Positions 17,956 to 26,903 of a stretch of DNA of 64,000 nt are shown here, piece by piece. This DNA is from an uncultured Psychroserpens sp. Its GTDB lineage: Bacteria > Bacteroidota > Bacteroidia > Flavobacteriales > Flavobacteriaceae. Made by a program: the position numbers and the translations under genes. The notes beneath the pieces are model-generated. The model worked only from the letters and a program-made list of their open reading frames with translations, was not told where the DNA came from and did no database searches. The stretch spans positions 124,001 through 188,000 of the forward strand of contig NZ_CANNDQ010000003.1 in assembly GCF_947503375.1 (NCBI RefSeq). The letters run 5' to 3'. Numbering within the stretch: the stretch's first letter is position 1; each line of letters opens with the position of its first letter.

Positions 17956-18840
17956 TTAATTTAATTTTACTTCTGTGCTTCCTAATTTTCTGTCCTTATT
18001 GAAAATATTAATAAAGTAAGTGCCTTTAGTAAGTGGTCGTTCATCTTTATCAGCTTCAACATCGATACATATATCTAAAACTTCATTATTATAATTTACA
18101 ATTTTTTTAGAGCTGTATATTAAAGATGAACTTCCAAAAGTTATTGCACCTTTATCTGCTAATACATTATTTTGAGGATTGACAATTTGAATGTAAAGTT
18201 CTTTTTCACCTTGCTCTGTTAATGAATTTTCAGCTAGCGTAAAACAGACTTCTATATGCTGTACTTTTTTAGCTCTCTTCGTAGCACGTTTGCTTCCAAA
18301 AAGTTGGGCATAAGATTTAGCTTCAAATGAATTAGCGGTTAGCAGCGCACCCTTTTCAATACTCTTGTTTAGGTCTTCATTCTCTTTAAGTAACGAAGTA
18401 TTAGTTTTGCGTTGCTTTTTTAGTTCATTGTATGCTAGTAGTTTTTCCTTTTTGAGATTCTCATTAACCTCATTTAGAGAGTCAATGGTTTTAAATAAGG
18501 ATTTATTTTTTAATTTTATATTGTAAAGTTGATTTTTAAACTTCGCAACGACAGAGAGGTCGCTTCGCAACATAGCAAGAGAATCTAAAGCTAGCCTTGT
18601 ATCTCTTTTGGCTTCTTCTAACTGTGAAGAGATCAAATCATTTGAAACAGAAACGTCATCATATCTAGTTATCATTTGTGATAACTCATTCTCTACTAGC
18701 TTCTTTTCTTGTTCTAAAAATTGTTGGTGCGCTTTAATGGATTGATAATTAGTAAAACTATAAACGCTTAAAATTGTAACGGCAACTATTAATGAACCAA
18801 TAATTAATCTGTAGTTAAATAATTGAGGGTTAACTATCAT
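17956..18840 (-). CDS. Membrane-anchored coiled-coil protein, function unknown
   Basis: No characterised family is recognised. Residues about 10-30 are one hydrophobic segment (LIIGSLIVAVTILSVYSF), and residues about 35-160 form a long coiled coil. After a basic stretch (KRATKRAKK) a beta-rich C-terminal domain of about 100 residues follows (HIEVCFTLAENSL ... KGTYFINIFNKDRKLG). The topology suggests a short cytoplasmic N-terminus with the rest in the periplasm. Similar hypothetical proteins seem common in Flavobacteriaceae. It is a single gene, divergent from comF. Confidence 0.75.
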   Translation of the reverse strand: MIVNPQLFNYRLIIGSLIVAVTILSVYSFTNYQSIKAHQQFLEQEKKLVENELSQMITRYDDVSVSNDLISSQLEEAKRDTRLALDSLAMLRSDLSVVAKFKNQLYNIKLKNKSLFKTIDSLNEVNENLKKEKLLAYNELKKQRKTNTSLLKENEDLNKSIEKGALLTANSFEAKSYAQLFGSKRATKRAKKVQHIEVCFTLAENSLTEQGEKELYIQIVNPQNNVLADKGAITFGSSSLIYSSKKIVNYNNEVLDICIDVEADKDERPLTKGTYFINIFNKDRKLGSTEVKLN

Positions 18841-18909
18841 TATTAATTTTGTTATTTTATCATGCGAAACTAGAGAATATGGAAGTTATATTTTATTTTA
18901 ATCGATGAA

Positions 18910-19590
18910 ATGGTAATAAATTTGTTAAACTTATTTTTTCCAAAGGTTTGTTTGTCTTGTAATAATCATTTATCAGACAACGAGCGTCACATCTGTACGT
19001 CTTGTAGACATCAGTTGCCATTGACTAATTTTCATCTTGACCCATCTAATGCGGTTCACAAAGTAATGTATGGACGAGTGAAACTAGAACAAGCGACTGC
19101 CTTATTGCACTTTTCTAAAAAAGGAATAGTTCAACAACTTATACATAACTTAAAATATAGAGGTCATCAAGAGATTGGTCAATTTTTAGGTGAGTGGTTA
19201 GGTGAGGAGCTAAAACAATACAGTGAATATTTAAAAGTTGATATCGTTGTACCTGTACCATTGCACAAATCTAAACTAAAAAAAAGAGGCTATAATCAAG
19301 TAGAAAAATTCGGTAAGGCCATTGCCAAAGCTTTAAATGCAGATTATAACCCTGAACTATTAATCAAGACTAGTGCAACAAAAACTCAAGTATTCAAAGA
19401 TCGTTTTATGAGGAGCTCAGATACGCATCCTAAATTTGCAATAACGAAAAGTGAATCACTCGCGTCTAAACACATACTTATTGTTGATGATATTATTACA
19501 ACCGGAGCTACTTTAGAGGCTTGCGCTAATACATTTAGCACAATTGACGGTCTTAAATTAAGTATTGCGACGATGGCAATTACAGATTAA
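18910..19590 (+). CDS. ComF-family phosphoribosyltransferase-like protein
   Basis: ComF proteins are linked to DNA uptake and recombination in other bacteria; the exact activity is unsettled. The N-terminus has a zinc-finger-like cysteine pair set (CLSCNNHLSDNERHICTSC). The C-terminal phosphoribosyltransferase domain has IVVPVPLHKSKLKKRGYNQ and the PRPP-binding loop ILIVDDIITTGAT. Length of 226 is normal. The ATG at 18910 gives the conserved start LLNLFFPKVCLSC. It is a stand-alone gene. Confidence 0.92.
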   Translation: MVINLLNLFFPKVCLSCNNHLSDNERHICTSCRHQLPLTNFHLDPSNAVHKVMYGRVKLEQATALLHFSKKGIVQQLIHNLKYRGHQEIGQFLGEWLGEELKQYSEYLKVDIVVPVPLHKSKLKKRGYNQVEKFGKAIAKALNADYNPELLIKTSATKTQVFKDRFMRSSDTHPKFAITKSESLASKHILIVDDIITTGATLEACANTFSTIDGLKLSIATMAITD

Positions 19591-19679
19591 AAATGATTTT
19601 CTATGTTGTCAAAAGCACGTTAATTGTTTTGAGTATGCTTCAAATAGTTGTTAATTTGCTTTAAAATTAAAAATCTACA

Positions 19680-21287
19680 ATGTACTTGCGCTTTTTAAAG
19701 GTGATTTTTCTTATACTATCTATTGTTGCTATGCATGGATGTGCTAATAGAGGCACACCTTCTGGAGGTGAAGAAGATAAAGAACCACCTTTGATTACTA
19801 AAACGGTACCTGAAAATTTTACAACCAATTTTAAAGGTAAAGAGATCAGAATATATTTTAATGAATTTATTAAGATCAATAATCTTCAAAAGCAGTTAAT
19901 TATATCACCTCCTATGGACGTTGATCCTACTATAACACCTCTAAGTGCAGCTAGTAAATACATAAAGATCATTATCAATGATACGTTAGAAGATAATACG
20001 ACTTATGCATTTAATTTTGGGCAAAGTATAGTTGACAACAACGAAGAAAATCCGTACGATTATTATAAATATGTTTTCTCTACAGGTGATTATATTGACT
20101 CACTTTCGGTAAAAGGACTTATTGTTGATGCCGAAAAACTACAGCCTGATACTTTTGTTTCGGTAATGTTATATGAGTTAGACTCAACTTATACAGACTC
20201 TACAGTTTATAAACAAAAGCCAAAATACATCACTAATACTTTAGATAGTGTTACTACTTTCAGTATAGATAATATTAAAGCAGGCAATTATAAGTTGATT
20301 GCTTTAAAAGATGAAAATGGAAATTTCACCTACCAGCAGAAAAGTGATAAAATTGGCTTTTTTGAAGGTGTGATCAATGTGCCTAGCGATACAACTTATA
20401 CCTTAAAGTTATTTAAAGAAGAATTAGATTTCGATATTAAAAGATCGAAACAAATTGCTGGTCAAAAAATTGCATTTGGGTATGAAGGGAATGCCACAAA
20501 TATGACTATTGAACAATTAGGCGAACTACCGGAAGGCTTTGAAAAGCGTATTACTAAAGACAAAACAAAGGATACATTATACTATTGGTATAAACCAAAA
20601 ATTGAATTAGACTCCGCGCAGTTTGTCATTACTAATAAAACATTTACAGATACATTAAATCATAAATTTCGTGAGATTGAAAGAGATTCGCTTGTAATTA
20701 GAGCAGAACAATCTGGTACACTAAATTTTAGAGATGATTTTACTTTAGAAGGTACTATTCCTTTTACTAAAATAAATACGCAGTATATTTCTATTTTAGA
20801 TCAAGATTCATTAAGAGTGCCTTATACAACTTCGTTTGATACCCTTAAAAATAGTTACAGCTTCAAGTTTGATAAAACGGAATCTAATAAGTACATTATT
20901 CAGCTACTTCCAAATGCGTTAGAAGATTTTTTTGGGAATGTAAATGATACACTCAACTTCTCTTTGAGAACCAAAACATTTGCCGATTATACTAATATTA
21001 GAGTAAAATTAGAAAACGCTGTATATCCAGTTATAGTTCAGCTTACCGATGAGCAGGGTGAGGTAAAATATGAACAATTTGCTACTGAGCCACGTTTGTT
21101 TGATTTTAAAAACATAAATCCAAATAAGTACTACATTCGTGTAGTGTATGATACTAATGGAAATCAGAAATGGGATTCTGGAAATTATTTATTACAACTT
21201 CAACCAGAACGTGTTAGTTATGCTAAAGGTTTGATCGATGGTAGAGCAGGATGGGATTACCCTGAAGAAGTTTTTACTTTAGACTAA
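19680..21287 (+). CDS. Lipoprotein with N-terminal Ig-like (SbsA-type) domain
   Basis: An exported lipoprotein of unknown role, widespread in Bacteroidota. The signal peptide ends at the lipobox in IVAMHGCANRG, followed by a glycine-rich spacer (GTPSGGEEDKEPP). An Ig-like domain covers residues about 35-135 with VPENFTTNFKGKEIRIYFNEFI and YAFNFGQSIVDNNEENP. The rest is beta-rich with PNKYYIRVVYDTNGNQKWDSG near the C-terminus, a pattern seen in sortilin-like or PEGA-type folds. The last 14 bases overlap the convergent amidase gene. Confidence 0.85.
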   Translation: MYLRFLKVIFLILSIVAMHGCANRGTPSGGEEDKEPPLITKTVPENFTTNFKGKEIRIYFNEFIKINNLQKQLIISPPMDVDPTITPLSAASKYIKIIINDTLEDNTTYAFNFGQSIVDNNEENPYDYYKYVFSTGDYIDSLSVKGLIVDAEKLQPDTFVSVMLYELDSTYTDSTVYKQKPKYITNTLDSVTTFSIDNIKAGNYKLIALKDENGNFTYQQKSDKIGFFEGVINVPSDTTYTLKLFKEELDFDIKRSKQIAGQKIAFGYEGNATNMTIEQLGELPEGFEKRITKDKTKDTLYYWYKPKIELDSAQFVITNKTFTDTLNHKFREIERDSLVIRAEQSGTLNFRDDFTLEGTIPFTKINTQYISILDQDSLRVPYTTSFDTLKNSYSFKFDKTESNKYIIQLLPNALEDFFGNVNDTLNFSLRTKTFADYTNIRVKLENAVYPVIVQLTDEQGEVKYEQFATEPRLFDFKNINPNKYYIRVVYDTNGNQKWDSGNYLLQLQPERVSYAKGLIDGRAGWDYPEEVFTLD

Positions 21288-22053
21288 AAGCATCTTTATC
21301 ATTCAAGAAACCAAGTTTGTTTCTGTAAGTTTCTATATGAGACTTATGCAATGTAACAATCTCTACAGCCTCTTTATCATTTGGAGTTGTATCTAGGCGT
21401 TCACCAAGAGTGTCGTAAATAGCTGAATGTCCTGAATATTCATGGTTATTAGCATCCAATCCAACACGATTAACACCTACACAATAACTCATGTTTTCAA
21501 TAGCTCGAGCTTTAAGTAAAGCATTCCATGCATTAATTCTTACTTTTGGCCAATTAGCAACGTATAACAAAAGGTCATAACCTTCAACGTTTCTTGACCA
21601 TACAGGGAATCGTAGGTCATAACAAATTAAAGGTTTTATTTTCCAACCCTTATAATTTATGATGCTAATAGAATTTCCTGATTGATATATTTCATGTTCA
21701 CCAGCTAAGGTAAACGTGTGTTTTTTGTTGTAACAATCAATACGACCATCTGGATGTACAAAAAGTAACCGATTATAATACTTATCATCCTCTTTGATTA
21801 CAATACTTCCTGTAATAGCAGCATATGTTTGTTTGGCAAGATCTTGCATCCATGACACTGTAGTACCATTCATAGATTCAGCGACAGAACTTGCATTCAT
21901 GGTAAAACCAGATGTGAACATTTCTGGAAGCACGATCACATCAACAGGTTTAGTAAGTGTGCTAATTTTTTTACCAAGATTAATCCTGTTTTGTTCGGGA
22001 TGTTCCCAAATCAAATTTGTTTGGAAAAGTGCTATGGTCAAGTCGTCTTTCAA
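21274..22053 (-). CDS. Nitrilase-superfamily amidohydrolase (omega-amidase/YafV type)
   Basis: Likely hydrolyses omega-amides such as 2-oxoglutaramate, a metabolite-repair step linked to glutamine transaminases. The catalytic triad is visible: Glu in VIVLPEMFTSGF, Lys in CYNKKHTFTLAGE and Cys in KPLICYDLRFPVW. Length of 259 is standard. The start is TTG at 22053, eight bases after the stop of the upstream gene; it gives the family opening KDDLTIALFQTNLIWE and no ATG is available in frame. The methionine/glutamine-type aminotransferase two genes upstream on the same strand fits a shared pathway. Confidence 0.9.
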   Translation of the reverse strand: MKDDLTIALFQTNLIWEHPEQNRINLGKKISTLTKPVDVIVLPEMFTSGFTMNASSVAESMNGTTVSWMQDLAKQTYAAITGSIVIKEDDKYYNRLLFVHPDGRIDCYNKKHTFTLAGEHEIYQSGNSISIINYKGWKIKPLICYDLRFPVWSRNVEGYDLLLYVANWPKVRINAWNALLKARAIENMSYCVGVNRVGLDANNHEYSGHSAIYDTLGERLDTTPNDKEAVEIVTLHKSHIETYRNKLGFLNDKDAFSLK

Positions 22054-22061
22054 AATTTTAA

Positions 22062-22550
22062 TTATAGTTTTTCTTTAGCCTTATTAAGTGCTGTATTTAA
22101 TTTTTCAATTTTTTCTAGCCACTTGGTCTCATCATTAGGAGATAATTTGCCTTTACGCTTTAGTCTTTCATATTTTTTTTGAGCGTCATTTAATTTTTTA
22201 TCAGCTTTATCATATTTAGCCTGAATTTTTTGTTGCTTTTTTAGCTCTTTTTCGGTTCGCTTTTGTTGCTTTTCAGCCTTTTTTTGAGCTCTTTCGGCTT
22301 TTTTCTTTTCTCTTTCTAGTTTCTCTTGGGCTTTTATTTCCTTTGCTTTGACCTTCATTTTGTTAGAAATCGAACTAGCTTGCTTAAAGATAGCTTCTTT
22401 ATCTTCAATAGTTAATGTTTCCGTAATTTCTTTCCCTTCTAAAAAGATTTTCTCTTTTTTTACCTCATAGGTTTTTCCATTTCTCTCTACATTTTGAGCG
22501 TTCGTAGAAAAACTAAAAGTCATCATAAATAGGAATATGACATATTTCAT
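22062..22550 (-). CDS. Exported lysine/glutamate-rich coiled-coil protein, unknown
   Basis: No family is recognised. A signal peptide (cleavage near FSTNAQ) is followed by a short beta segment and then about 110 residues of highly charged helix (KAERAQKKAEKQQKR). The mature protein of about 140 residues is probably a periplasmic coiled coil. It lies between an aminotransferase gene and the amidase gene on the same strand, with an eight-base gap to the latter. A -7 box sits 35 bases before its start. Confidence 0.75.
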   Translation of the reverse strand: MKYVIFLFMMTFSFSTNAQNVERNGKTYEVKKEKIFLEGKEITETLTIEDKEAIFKQASSISNKMKVKAKEIKAQEKLEREKKKAERAQKKAEKQQKRTEKELKKQQKIQAKYDKADKKLNDAQKKYERLKRKGKLSPNDETKWLEKIEKLNTALNKAKEKL

Positions 22551-22585
22551 ATAAATTAAATTTTTTGCGTTCTACAGGTTAGAGA

Positions 22586-22593
22586 CAAAAATA
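22586..22593 (-). promoter_or_regulatory. -7 promoter box before the coiled-coil gene
   Basis: Minus-strand TATTTTTG fits TAnnTTTG, 35 bases upstream of the ATG. A TTG lies only 14 bases further upstream, closer than usual. Confidence 0.35.
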
Positions 22594-22616
22594 TTTAAAA
22601 AGTCACTCAAAAAACG

Positions 22617-23759
22617 TTAAATAATATTCAAAATTTCTGCGGCTTGTTTTAGTGTATCATCAGTTTTAGCAAAACAAAATCGTAAGACCTTATCATCTCT
22701 TTGATGCTCATTAAAAACAGAAAGTGGAATCGATGCAATACCATTTTCGGTAGTTAGTCGTTTTGCAAAATCAATGTCAGACTCGTCAGTAATATTTGAG
22801 TAATCCAATACCTGAAAATAAGTGCCTTTTGATGGTGTAAATTTGAATTTAGAACCTCTTATAAGATTTAAAAAGAAATCTCTTTTTTTTTGATAAAACT
22901 CTGATAACTCTATATAATGATTAGGCTCTTGTAAATAATCTGCCAATGCTTTTTGCGTAGGGTGGTGAACAGAGAAAACATTAAACTGGTGTACATTTCT
23001 AAAAGCTTGCATTAATGCTTTTGGAGCGCAGCAATACCCTATTTTCCAACCTGTATTATGAAATGTTTTGCCAAAAGACGCTGTAATAAAAGTTCGTTCC
23101 TTCAACCCTGAAAATCTACAAGCACTTTGATGTTGCTCATCATCAAAAATAATGTGTTCATATACTTCATCACTTAAAACTATGATATCTGTTCCATCAG
23201 TAAGTTCCTGTAGTTTGAACATGTCATTTTTATGTAATACAGCTCCACTTGGGTTGTGAGGTGTATTGATAATAATGAGTTTGGTATTTCCATTTATACA
23301 CTGCTTGACATAAGTCCAGTTTATTTGGTATTTTGGAGCTTCGAGAGCAACAGTAATTGGTTTTCCTCCATTGAGTTGAATGGCAGGTTCGTAACAATCG
23401 TAAGCAGGTTTAAAGATAATGACTTCGTCATTTGGTTTTATAAACGTTGAAATAACGGTAAAAATAGCTTGAGTAGCACCAGCAGTAATTGTGATTTCAT
23501 CTTCAGGATGATAACTTGTGTTATAGAGATGGTTAAATTTTTTAGAAATGGCTTTTCGTAATTCTAAGCTTCCAGGCATTGGGGCATACTGGTTATAACC
23601 TGAATTCATAGCTTTTGAAACACCATCAATTAACTTTTGATCACTTTTAAAATTAGGAAACCCTTGCGAAAGATTAATAGCATTGTGCTTATGAGCCAAA
23701 GCGCTCATTACTGAAAAAATTGAGGTCTCTATTTTAGTAAGTTTAGGTGTAAATTGCAT
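22617..23759 (-). CDS. Methionine-preferring aminotransferase, class I/II (YbdL-like)
   Basis: A PLP-dependent transaminase of the methionine/kynurenine/glutamine group. The PLP lysine is in TASFGKTFHNTGWKIGY, the substrate motif NLSQGFPNFKSDQ is near the N-terminus, and NTPHNPSGAVL and VLSDEVYEHIIFD frame the cofactor site. Length of 380 is typical. With the amidase nearby it could form a transaminase/omega-amidase pair that recycles keto acids at the expense of glutamine or methionine; this is inference. A near-consensus -7 box (TATATTTA) ends four bases before the ATG. Confidence 0.92.
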   Translation of the reverse strand: MQFTPKLTKIETSIFSVMSALAHKHNAINLSQGFPNFKSDQKLIDGVSKAMNSGYNQYAPMPGSLELRKAISKKFNHLYNTSYHPEDEITITAGATQAIFTVISTFIKPNDEVIIFKPAYDCYEPAIQLNGGKPITVALEAPKYQINWTYVKQCINGNTKLIIINTPHNPSGAVLHKNDMFKLQELTDGTDIIVLSDEVYEHIIFDDEQHQSACRFSGLKERTFITASFGKTFHNTGWKIGYCCAPKALMQAFRNVHQFNVFSVHHPTQKALADYLQEPNHYIELSEFYQKKRDFFLNLIRGSKFKFTPSKGTYFQVLDYSNITDESDIDFAKRLTTENGIASIPLSVFNEHQRDDKVLRFCFAKTDDTLKQAAEILNII

Positions 23760-23763
23760 AACG

Positions 23764-23771
23764 TAAATATA
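23764..23771 (-). promoter_or_regulatory. Near-consensus -7 box four bases before the aminotransferase start
   Basis: The minus strand reads TATATTTA-CGTT-ATG, one base from TAnnTTTG and with the same spacing as the glyS, uppP and DUF4271 sites. Confidence 0.3.
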
Positions 23772-23820
23772 CCAATATCATTTTTGCAATAAAATAATTT
23801 GTGCAACAAAGAGTTATACT

Positions 23821-24627
23821 ATAAAACATAGTAATATCATCAAAATATTTTTACTTCTTACCCTAATTTTGTGCCTATCTTGCAACTTGAGCTCTGAAAA
23901 CAAGATCGTTGCTAAACAGGTACATCATAAAGATCCTAATATGTCTCAACCACATGCAGAGATTGAAATACCAAGCATTGATTCAGTTATGCTTGGTATT
24001 AATTTCAAGGCTATGCGTGATTATGATGTTTTGATCAAAACGATTGATGCTGATCGCTCTTATTTTAAAAATTTATTTGAGACAAACCTAACAAAAGCCA
24101 TAGATAGTGCATCTCTTTACTTGTATTCAAAGCTGTTAAACGAAATTGTGCCACATTGGTATGGAACAGAATGGGATTTTAATGGGCATACAAGCATTCC
24201 AAATCAAGGTGAAATTGCTTGTGGTTATTTTGTGTCGACAACTCTAAAACATTTAGGATTTAACCTTAACCGCTATGAGATGGCACAACAAGCTGGTATG
24301 GTAGAGGCTAGAATGTTACAGCCTAAACATGAGCTTAAGATATATTTTAATCTGTCTTATGAAGCACTAAAGCATAAAGTAAATTCGGTATATTCAGATG
24401 GTATCTATTTTGTTGGTTTAGATAACCATGTGGGTTATGTGTTACTGAAAAACAAAGAATTGTATTTTTTACATTCGAGCTATTATGATGATAGAGTGAT
24501 GATAGAGTTAGCAGAAGATTCGCCTTGTTTCTCTTCTAATATATATGTGTTTGCAGAAATAACGAACAATAAATCATTGATTAAAAGTTGGATTTTGAAC
24601 GAACGATTAATCGTTCCAAATAACTAA
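23821..24627 (+). CDS. Lipoprotein with possible NlpC/P60- or papain-like core; probable non-ATG start
   Basis: I do not recognise a named family. In frame upstream of the first TTG (23869) lies a complete lipoprotein signal: from ATA at 23821 it reads IKHSNIIKIFLLLTLILCLSC. The true start is therefore probably ATA or another rare codon, not the internal TTG. The mature part has EIACGYFVSTTL (candidate nucleophile Cys) and LDNHVGYVLL (candidate His) in the order seen in papain-fold peptidoglycan or amide hydrolases; an Asn/His may follow in FLHSSYY. The next gene, seven bases on, encodes another exported protein. The function is a hypothesis. Confidence 0.7.
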   Translation: MKHSNIIKIFLLLTLILCLSCNLSSENKIVAKQVHHKDPNMSQPHAEIEIPSIDSVMLGINFKAMRDYDVLIKTIDADRSYFKNLFETNLTKAIDSASLYLYSKLLNEIVPHWYGTEWDFNGHTSIPNQGEIACGYFVSTTLKHLGFNLNRYEMAQQAGMVEARMLQPKHELKIYFNLSYEALKHKVNSVYSDGIYFVGLDNHVGYVLLKNKELYFLHSSYYDDRVMIELAEDSPCFSSNIYVFAEITNNKSLIKSWILNERLIVPNN

Positions 24628-24633
24628 TTGGCT

Positions 24634-25398
24634 ATGAAAAGATTTCTATTCATACTGTTTTTTGCAGCCGTACACTTTGGGTTTTCACAATCTCAACCAA
24701 AAACCATTCATGTGTTTGTAGCGCTATGTGATAATGTTAATCAAGGCATCGTTCCTGTTCCAGCAAAACTAGGGAATGGTCAAGACATTAAAAGCAATTT
24801 GTATTGGTCTGCGCTTTATGGTGTGAAGACCTATTTTAAGAATAGTAAAGACTGGTCATTACTTTCTTCAGAAAAAGATATCACTAATCATATTCTTGAA
24901 CGCGTATTGTTTAAACACAAGGCAACCAACACTTATCTTTTAGCTGATGCCTATGACGGAAAATATATTAAGCAAACTACAATAGATTTTCTAGAAGCAT
25001 CCGCTGGACGAAATAAAATAGAATTAACCTATAATGGTCAAAAAATCACCTTTGGAGGCGATGCACAATTGGTATCTTATATTGGTCATGATGGACTCAT
25101 GGAATTTGATGTTGAAGGGAATTTTAAACCCATTAACACCAATAAACGAGATGTTATTATTTTGGCATGTATTAGTAAGGATTATTTTAAGCCATATTTA
25201 GAACAAACCGAAGCAAACCCTTTGGTTTGGACCAATGGTTTAATGGCGCCTGAAGCCTATACTTTAAAATGGGCTATTGATGGTTGGATTCTAAATGAAA
25301 CAGATAAAGAAATTAGTCTTCGTGCAGCAAAAGCATATAATCATTATCAAAAATGTGGGTTAAAAGGGGCTAAACAATTGTTGGTGAATGGGTATTAA
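24634..25398 (+). CDS. Exported protein with possible caspase-like (clan CD) His/Cys motifs, unknown
   Basis: A signal peptide (cleavage near FGFSQSQ) precedes a compact domain of about 235 residues. Motifs include HVFVALCDNVNQGIVPVP, LLADAYDG, SYIGHDGLMEFD, then VIILACISKDYF and WTNGLMAPEAYTLKWAIDGW. A His-Asp/Gly turn after a hydrophobic strand and an Ala-Cys after the next strand resemble the catalytic dyad layout of caspase-like peptidases, but no assay or search backs this. The start is the ATG at 24634; the TTG at 24628 immediately after the upstream stop is less likely. It pairs with the preceding lipoprotein. Confidence 0.75.
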   Translation: MKRFLFILFFAAVHFGFSQSQPKTIHVFVALCDNVNQGIVPVPAKLGNGQDIKSNLYWSALYGVKTYFKNSKDWSLLSSEKDITNHILERVLFKHKATNTYLLADAYDGKYIKQTTIDFLEASAGRNKIELTYNGQKITFGGDAQLVSYIGHDGLMEFDVEGNFKPINTNKRDVIILACISKDYFKPYLEQTEANPLVWTNGLMAPEAYTLKWAIDGWILNETDKEISLRAAKAYNHYQKCGLKGAKQLLVNGY

Positions 25399-25468
25399 CT
25401 TCTCGATACAATTCCTCATACTTGTTCATTCGAAGCGACGTTATATTAATTCAAATTATGCCAAACAA

Positions 25469-25496
25469 AAAACCCTCACATTGCTGTAAGGGTTTT
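25469..25496. terminator. Two-way terminator between the exported pair and ahcY
   Basis: AAAACCCT-C-ACA pairs with TGT-A-AGGGTTTT around a short loop, with one mismatch. The genes on both sides converge on it. Confidence 0.7.
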
Positions 25497-25517
25497 AATG
25501 TTTTGAGAGTTATCTTT

Positions 25518-26834
25518 TTAATATCTGTAATGTTCTGGTTTAAAAGGTCCGTCTTTAGTGACACCAATATATTCTGCTTGATCATCACGTAATTCAGTGA
25601 GCTCAACACCAATTTTCTCTAGGTGTAATTTTGCCACTTTTTCATCTAAATGTTTTGGTAACATGTATACATCGTTTCCATAAGCATCCGCATTATTCCA
25701 TAATTCAATTTGAGCTAAGGTCTGGTTTGTAAATGAGTTACTCATTACAAAACTAGGATGACCAGTTGCACAGCCTAAATTCACTAAACGACCTTCAGCT
25801 AAAATAATGATGTCTTTCCCATTAACCGTATACTTATCTACTTGAGGTTTGATCTCAACTTTTGTGTTACCATGGTTGTCATTCAGCCAAGCCATATCAA
25901 TTTCATTGTCAAAATGACCAATATTACAAACAATGGCCTTGTCTTTTAAAGCTTCAAAATGCTGCGATTGAACGATGTCTTTATTTCCTGTGGTGGTAAT
26001 TACAATATCAGAATTTCCAATTACGGTTTCTAATCGTTTGACTTCAAAACCATCCATAGCGGCTTGTAAAGCACAGATTGGGTCAATTTCAGTCACTGTT
26101 ACAATACTTCCAGCACCTTTAAAAGACGCAGCAGTGCCTTTACCAACATCACCATAACCACATACAGTAACACGTTTTCCTGCTAACATAATGTCGGTTG
26201 CACGACGAATGGCATCAACTGCACTTTCTTTACATCCATATTTATTATCAAATTTTGATTTCGTAACCGAGTCGTTCACGTTAATAGCTGGCATTGGAAG
26301 TGTTCCATTCTTTACACGTTCATACAAACGGTGAACACCAGTAGTAGTTTCTTCAGATAATCCGTTGATGCCTTCAGCTAATTCAGGATATTTATCTAAA
26401 ACCATATTGGTTAGATCACCACCATCATCTAAGATCATATTTAATGGTTTGCGGTCTTCTCCAAAGAATAACGTTTGTTCAATACACCAATCAAATTCTT
26501 CTTCATTCATTCCTTTCCAAGCATAAACCGGTATTCCAGCATCGGCAACTGCAGCAGCAGCTTGATCTTGAGTAGAGAATATATTACAAGAACTCCAAGT
26601 AACTTCTGCACCTAATGCTATTAAAGTTTCGATTAAAACAGCAGTTTGAATGGTCATATGTAAACATCCTGCAATTCTAGCACCTTTAAGCGGTTGAGAG
26701 TCTTTATATTCTTCACGAAGACTCATTAGTCCTGGCATTTCAGCTTCTGCTAATTCAATTTCCTTTCTTCCCCAAGTTGCAAGAGACATGTCTTTTACTT
26801 TATAAGGTACGTAAGTCGATGTTTTTGTATTCAT
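25518..26834 (-). CDS. ahcY: S-adenosylhomocysteine hydrolase
   Basis: Splits S-adenosylhomocysteine into adenosine and homocysteine, relieving inhibition of methyltransferases. The NAD site is [19 protein letters not shown]; the catalytic region has [12 protein letters not shown], and the conserved C-terminus ends KPEHYRY. Length from the chosen ATG (26834) is 438, the usual size. An open frame extends 17 codons further but would run across the -7 box, so the shorter start [12 protein letters not shown] is preferred. It is divergent from the phosphopantetheinyl transferase gene. Confidence 0.96.
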   Translation of the reverse strand: MNTKTSTYVPYKVKDMSLATWGRKEIELAEAEMPGLMSLREEYKDSQPLKGARIAGCLHMTIQTAVLIETLIALGAEVTWSSCNIFSTQDQAAAAVADAGIPVYAWKGMNEEEFDWCIEQTLFFGEDRKPLNMILDDGGDLTNMVLDKYPELAEGINGLSEETTTGVHRLYERVKNGTLPMPAINVNDSVTKSKFDNKYGCKESAVDAIRRATDIMLAGKRVTVCGYGDVGKGTAASFKGAGSIVTVTEIDPICALQAAMDGFEVKRLETVIGNSDIVITTTGNKDIVQSQHFEALKDKAIVCNIGHFDNEIDMAWLNDNHGNTKVEIKPQVDKYTVNGKDIIILAEGRLVNLGCATGHPSFVMSNSFTNQTLAQIELWNNADAYGNDVYMLPKHLDEKVAKLHLEKIGVELTELRDDQAEYIGVTKDGPFKPEHYRY

Positions 26835-26859
26835 AATTATATCTTTGTATCTATATTTG
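26825..26859 (+). promoter_or_regulatory. Possible promoter of the phosphopantetheinyl transferase operon
   Basis: TTG at 26825-26827 and TATATTTG at 26852-26859, spaced 24 bases apart, 44 bases before the ATG at 26904. The spacing is slightly long, and the -33 part lies inside the ahcY coding region. Confidence 0.4.
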
Positions 26860-26872
26860 CGTTTTGCGAATG

Positions 26873-26880
26873 CAAAGATA
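26873..26880 (-). promoter_or_regulatory. -7 promoter box of ahcY
   Basis: Minus-strand TATCTTTG followed by CATT, 38 bases upstream of the ahcY ATG. No TTG at the usual -33 distance. Confidence 0.5.
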
Positions 26881-26903
26881 ACCATTAAGTTTCAGATAAT
26901 TAA

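Noticed and set aside
18901..18912. Alternative ATG at 18905 before comF
   Set aside because: It is in another frame; only the ATG at 18910 gives the zinc-finger start of ComF.
26835..26885. N-terminal extension of ahcY
   Set aside because: The extra 17 codons would cross the -7 box at 26873-26880 and add a basic leader that the family lacks; the start MNTKTS at 26834 fits the usual length.
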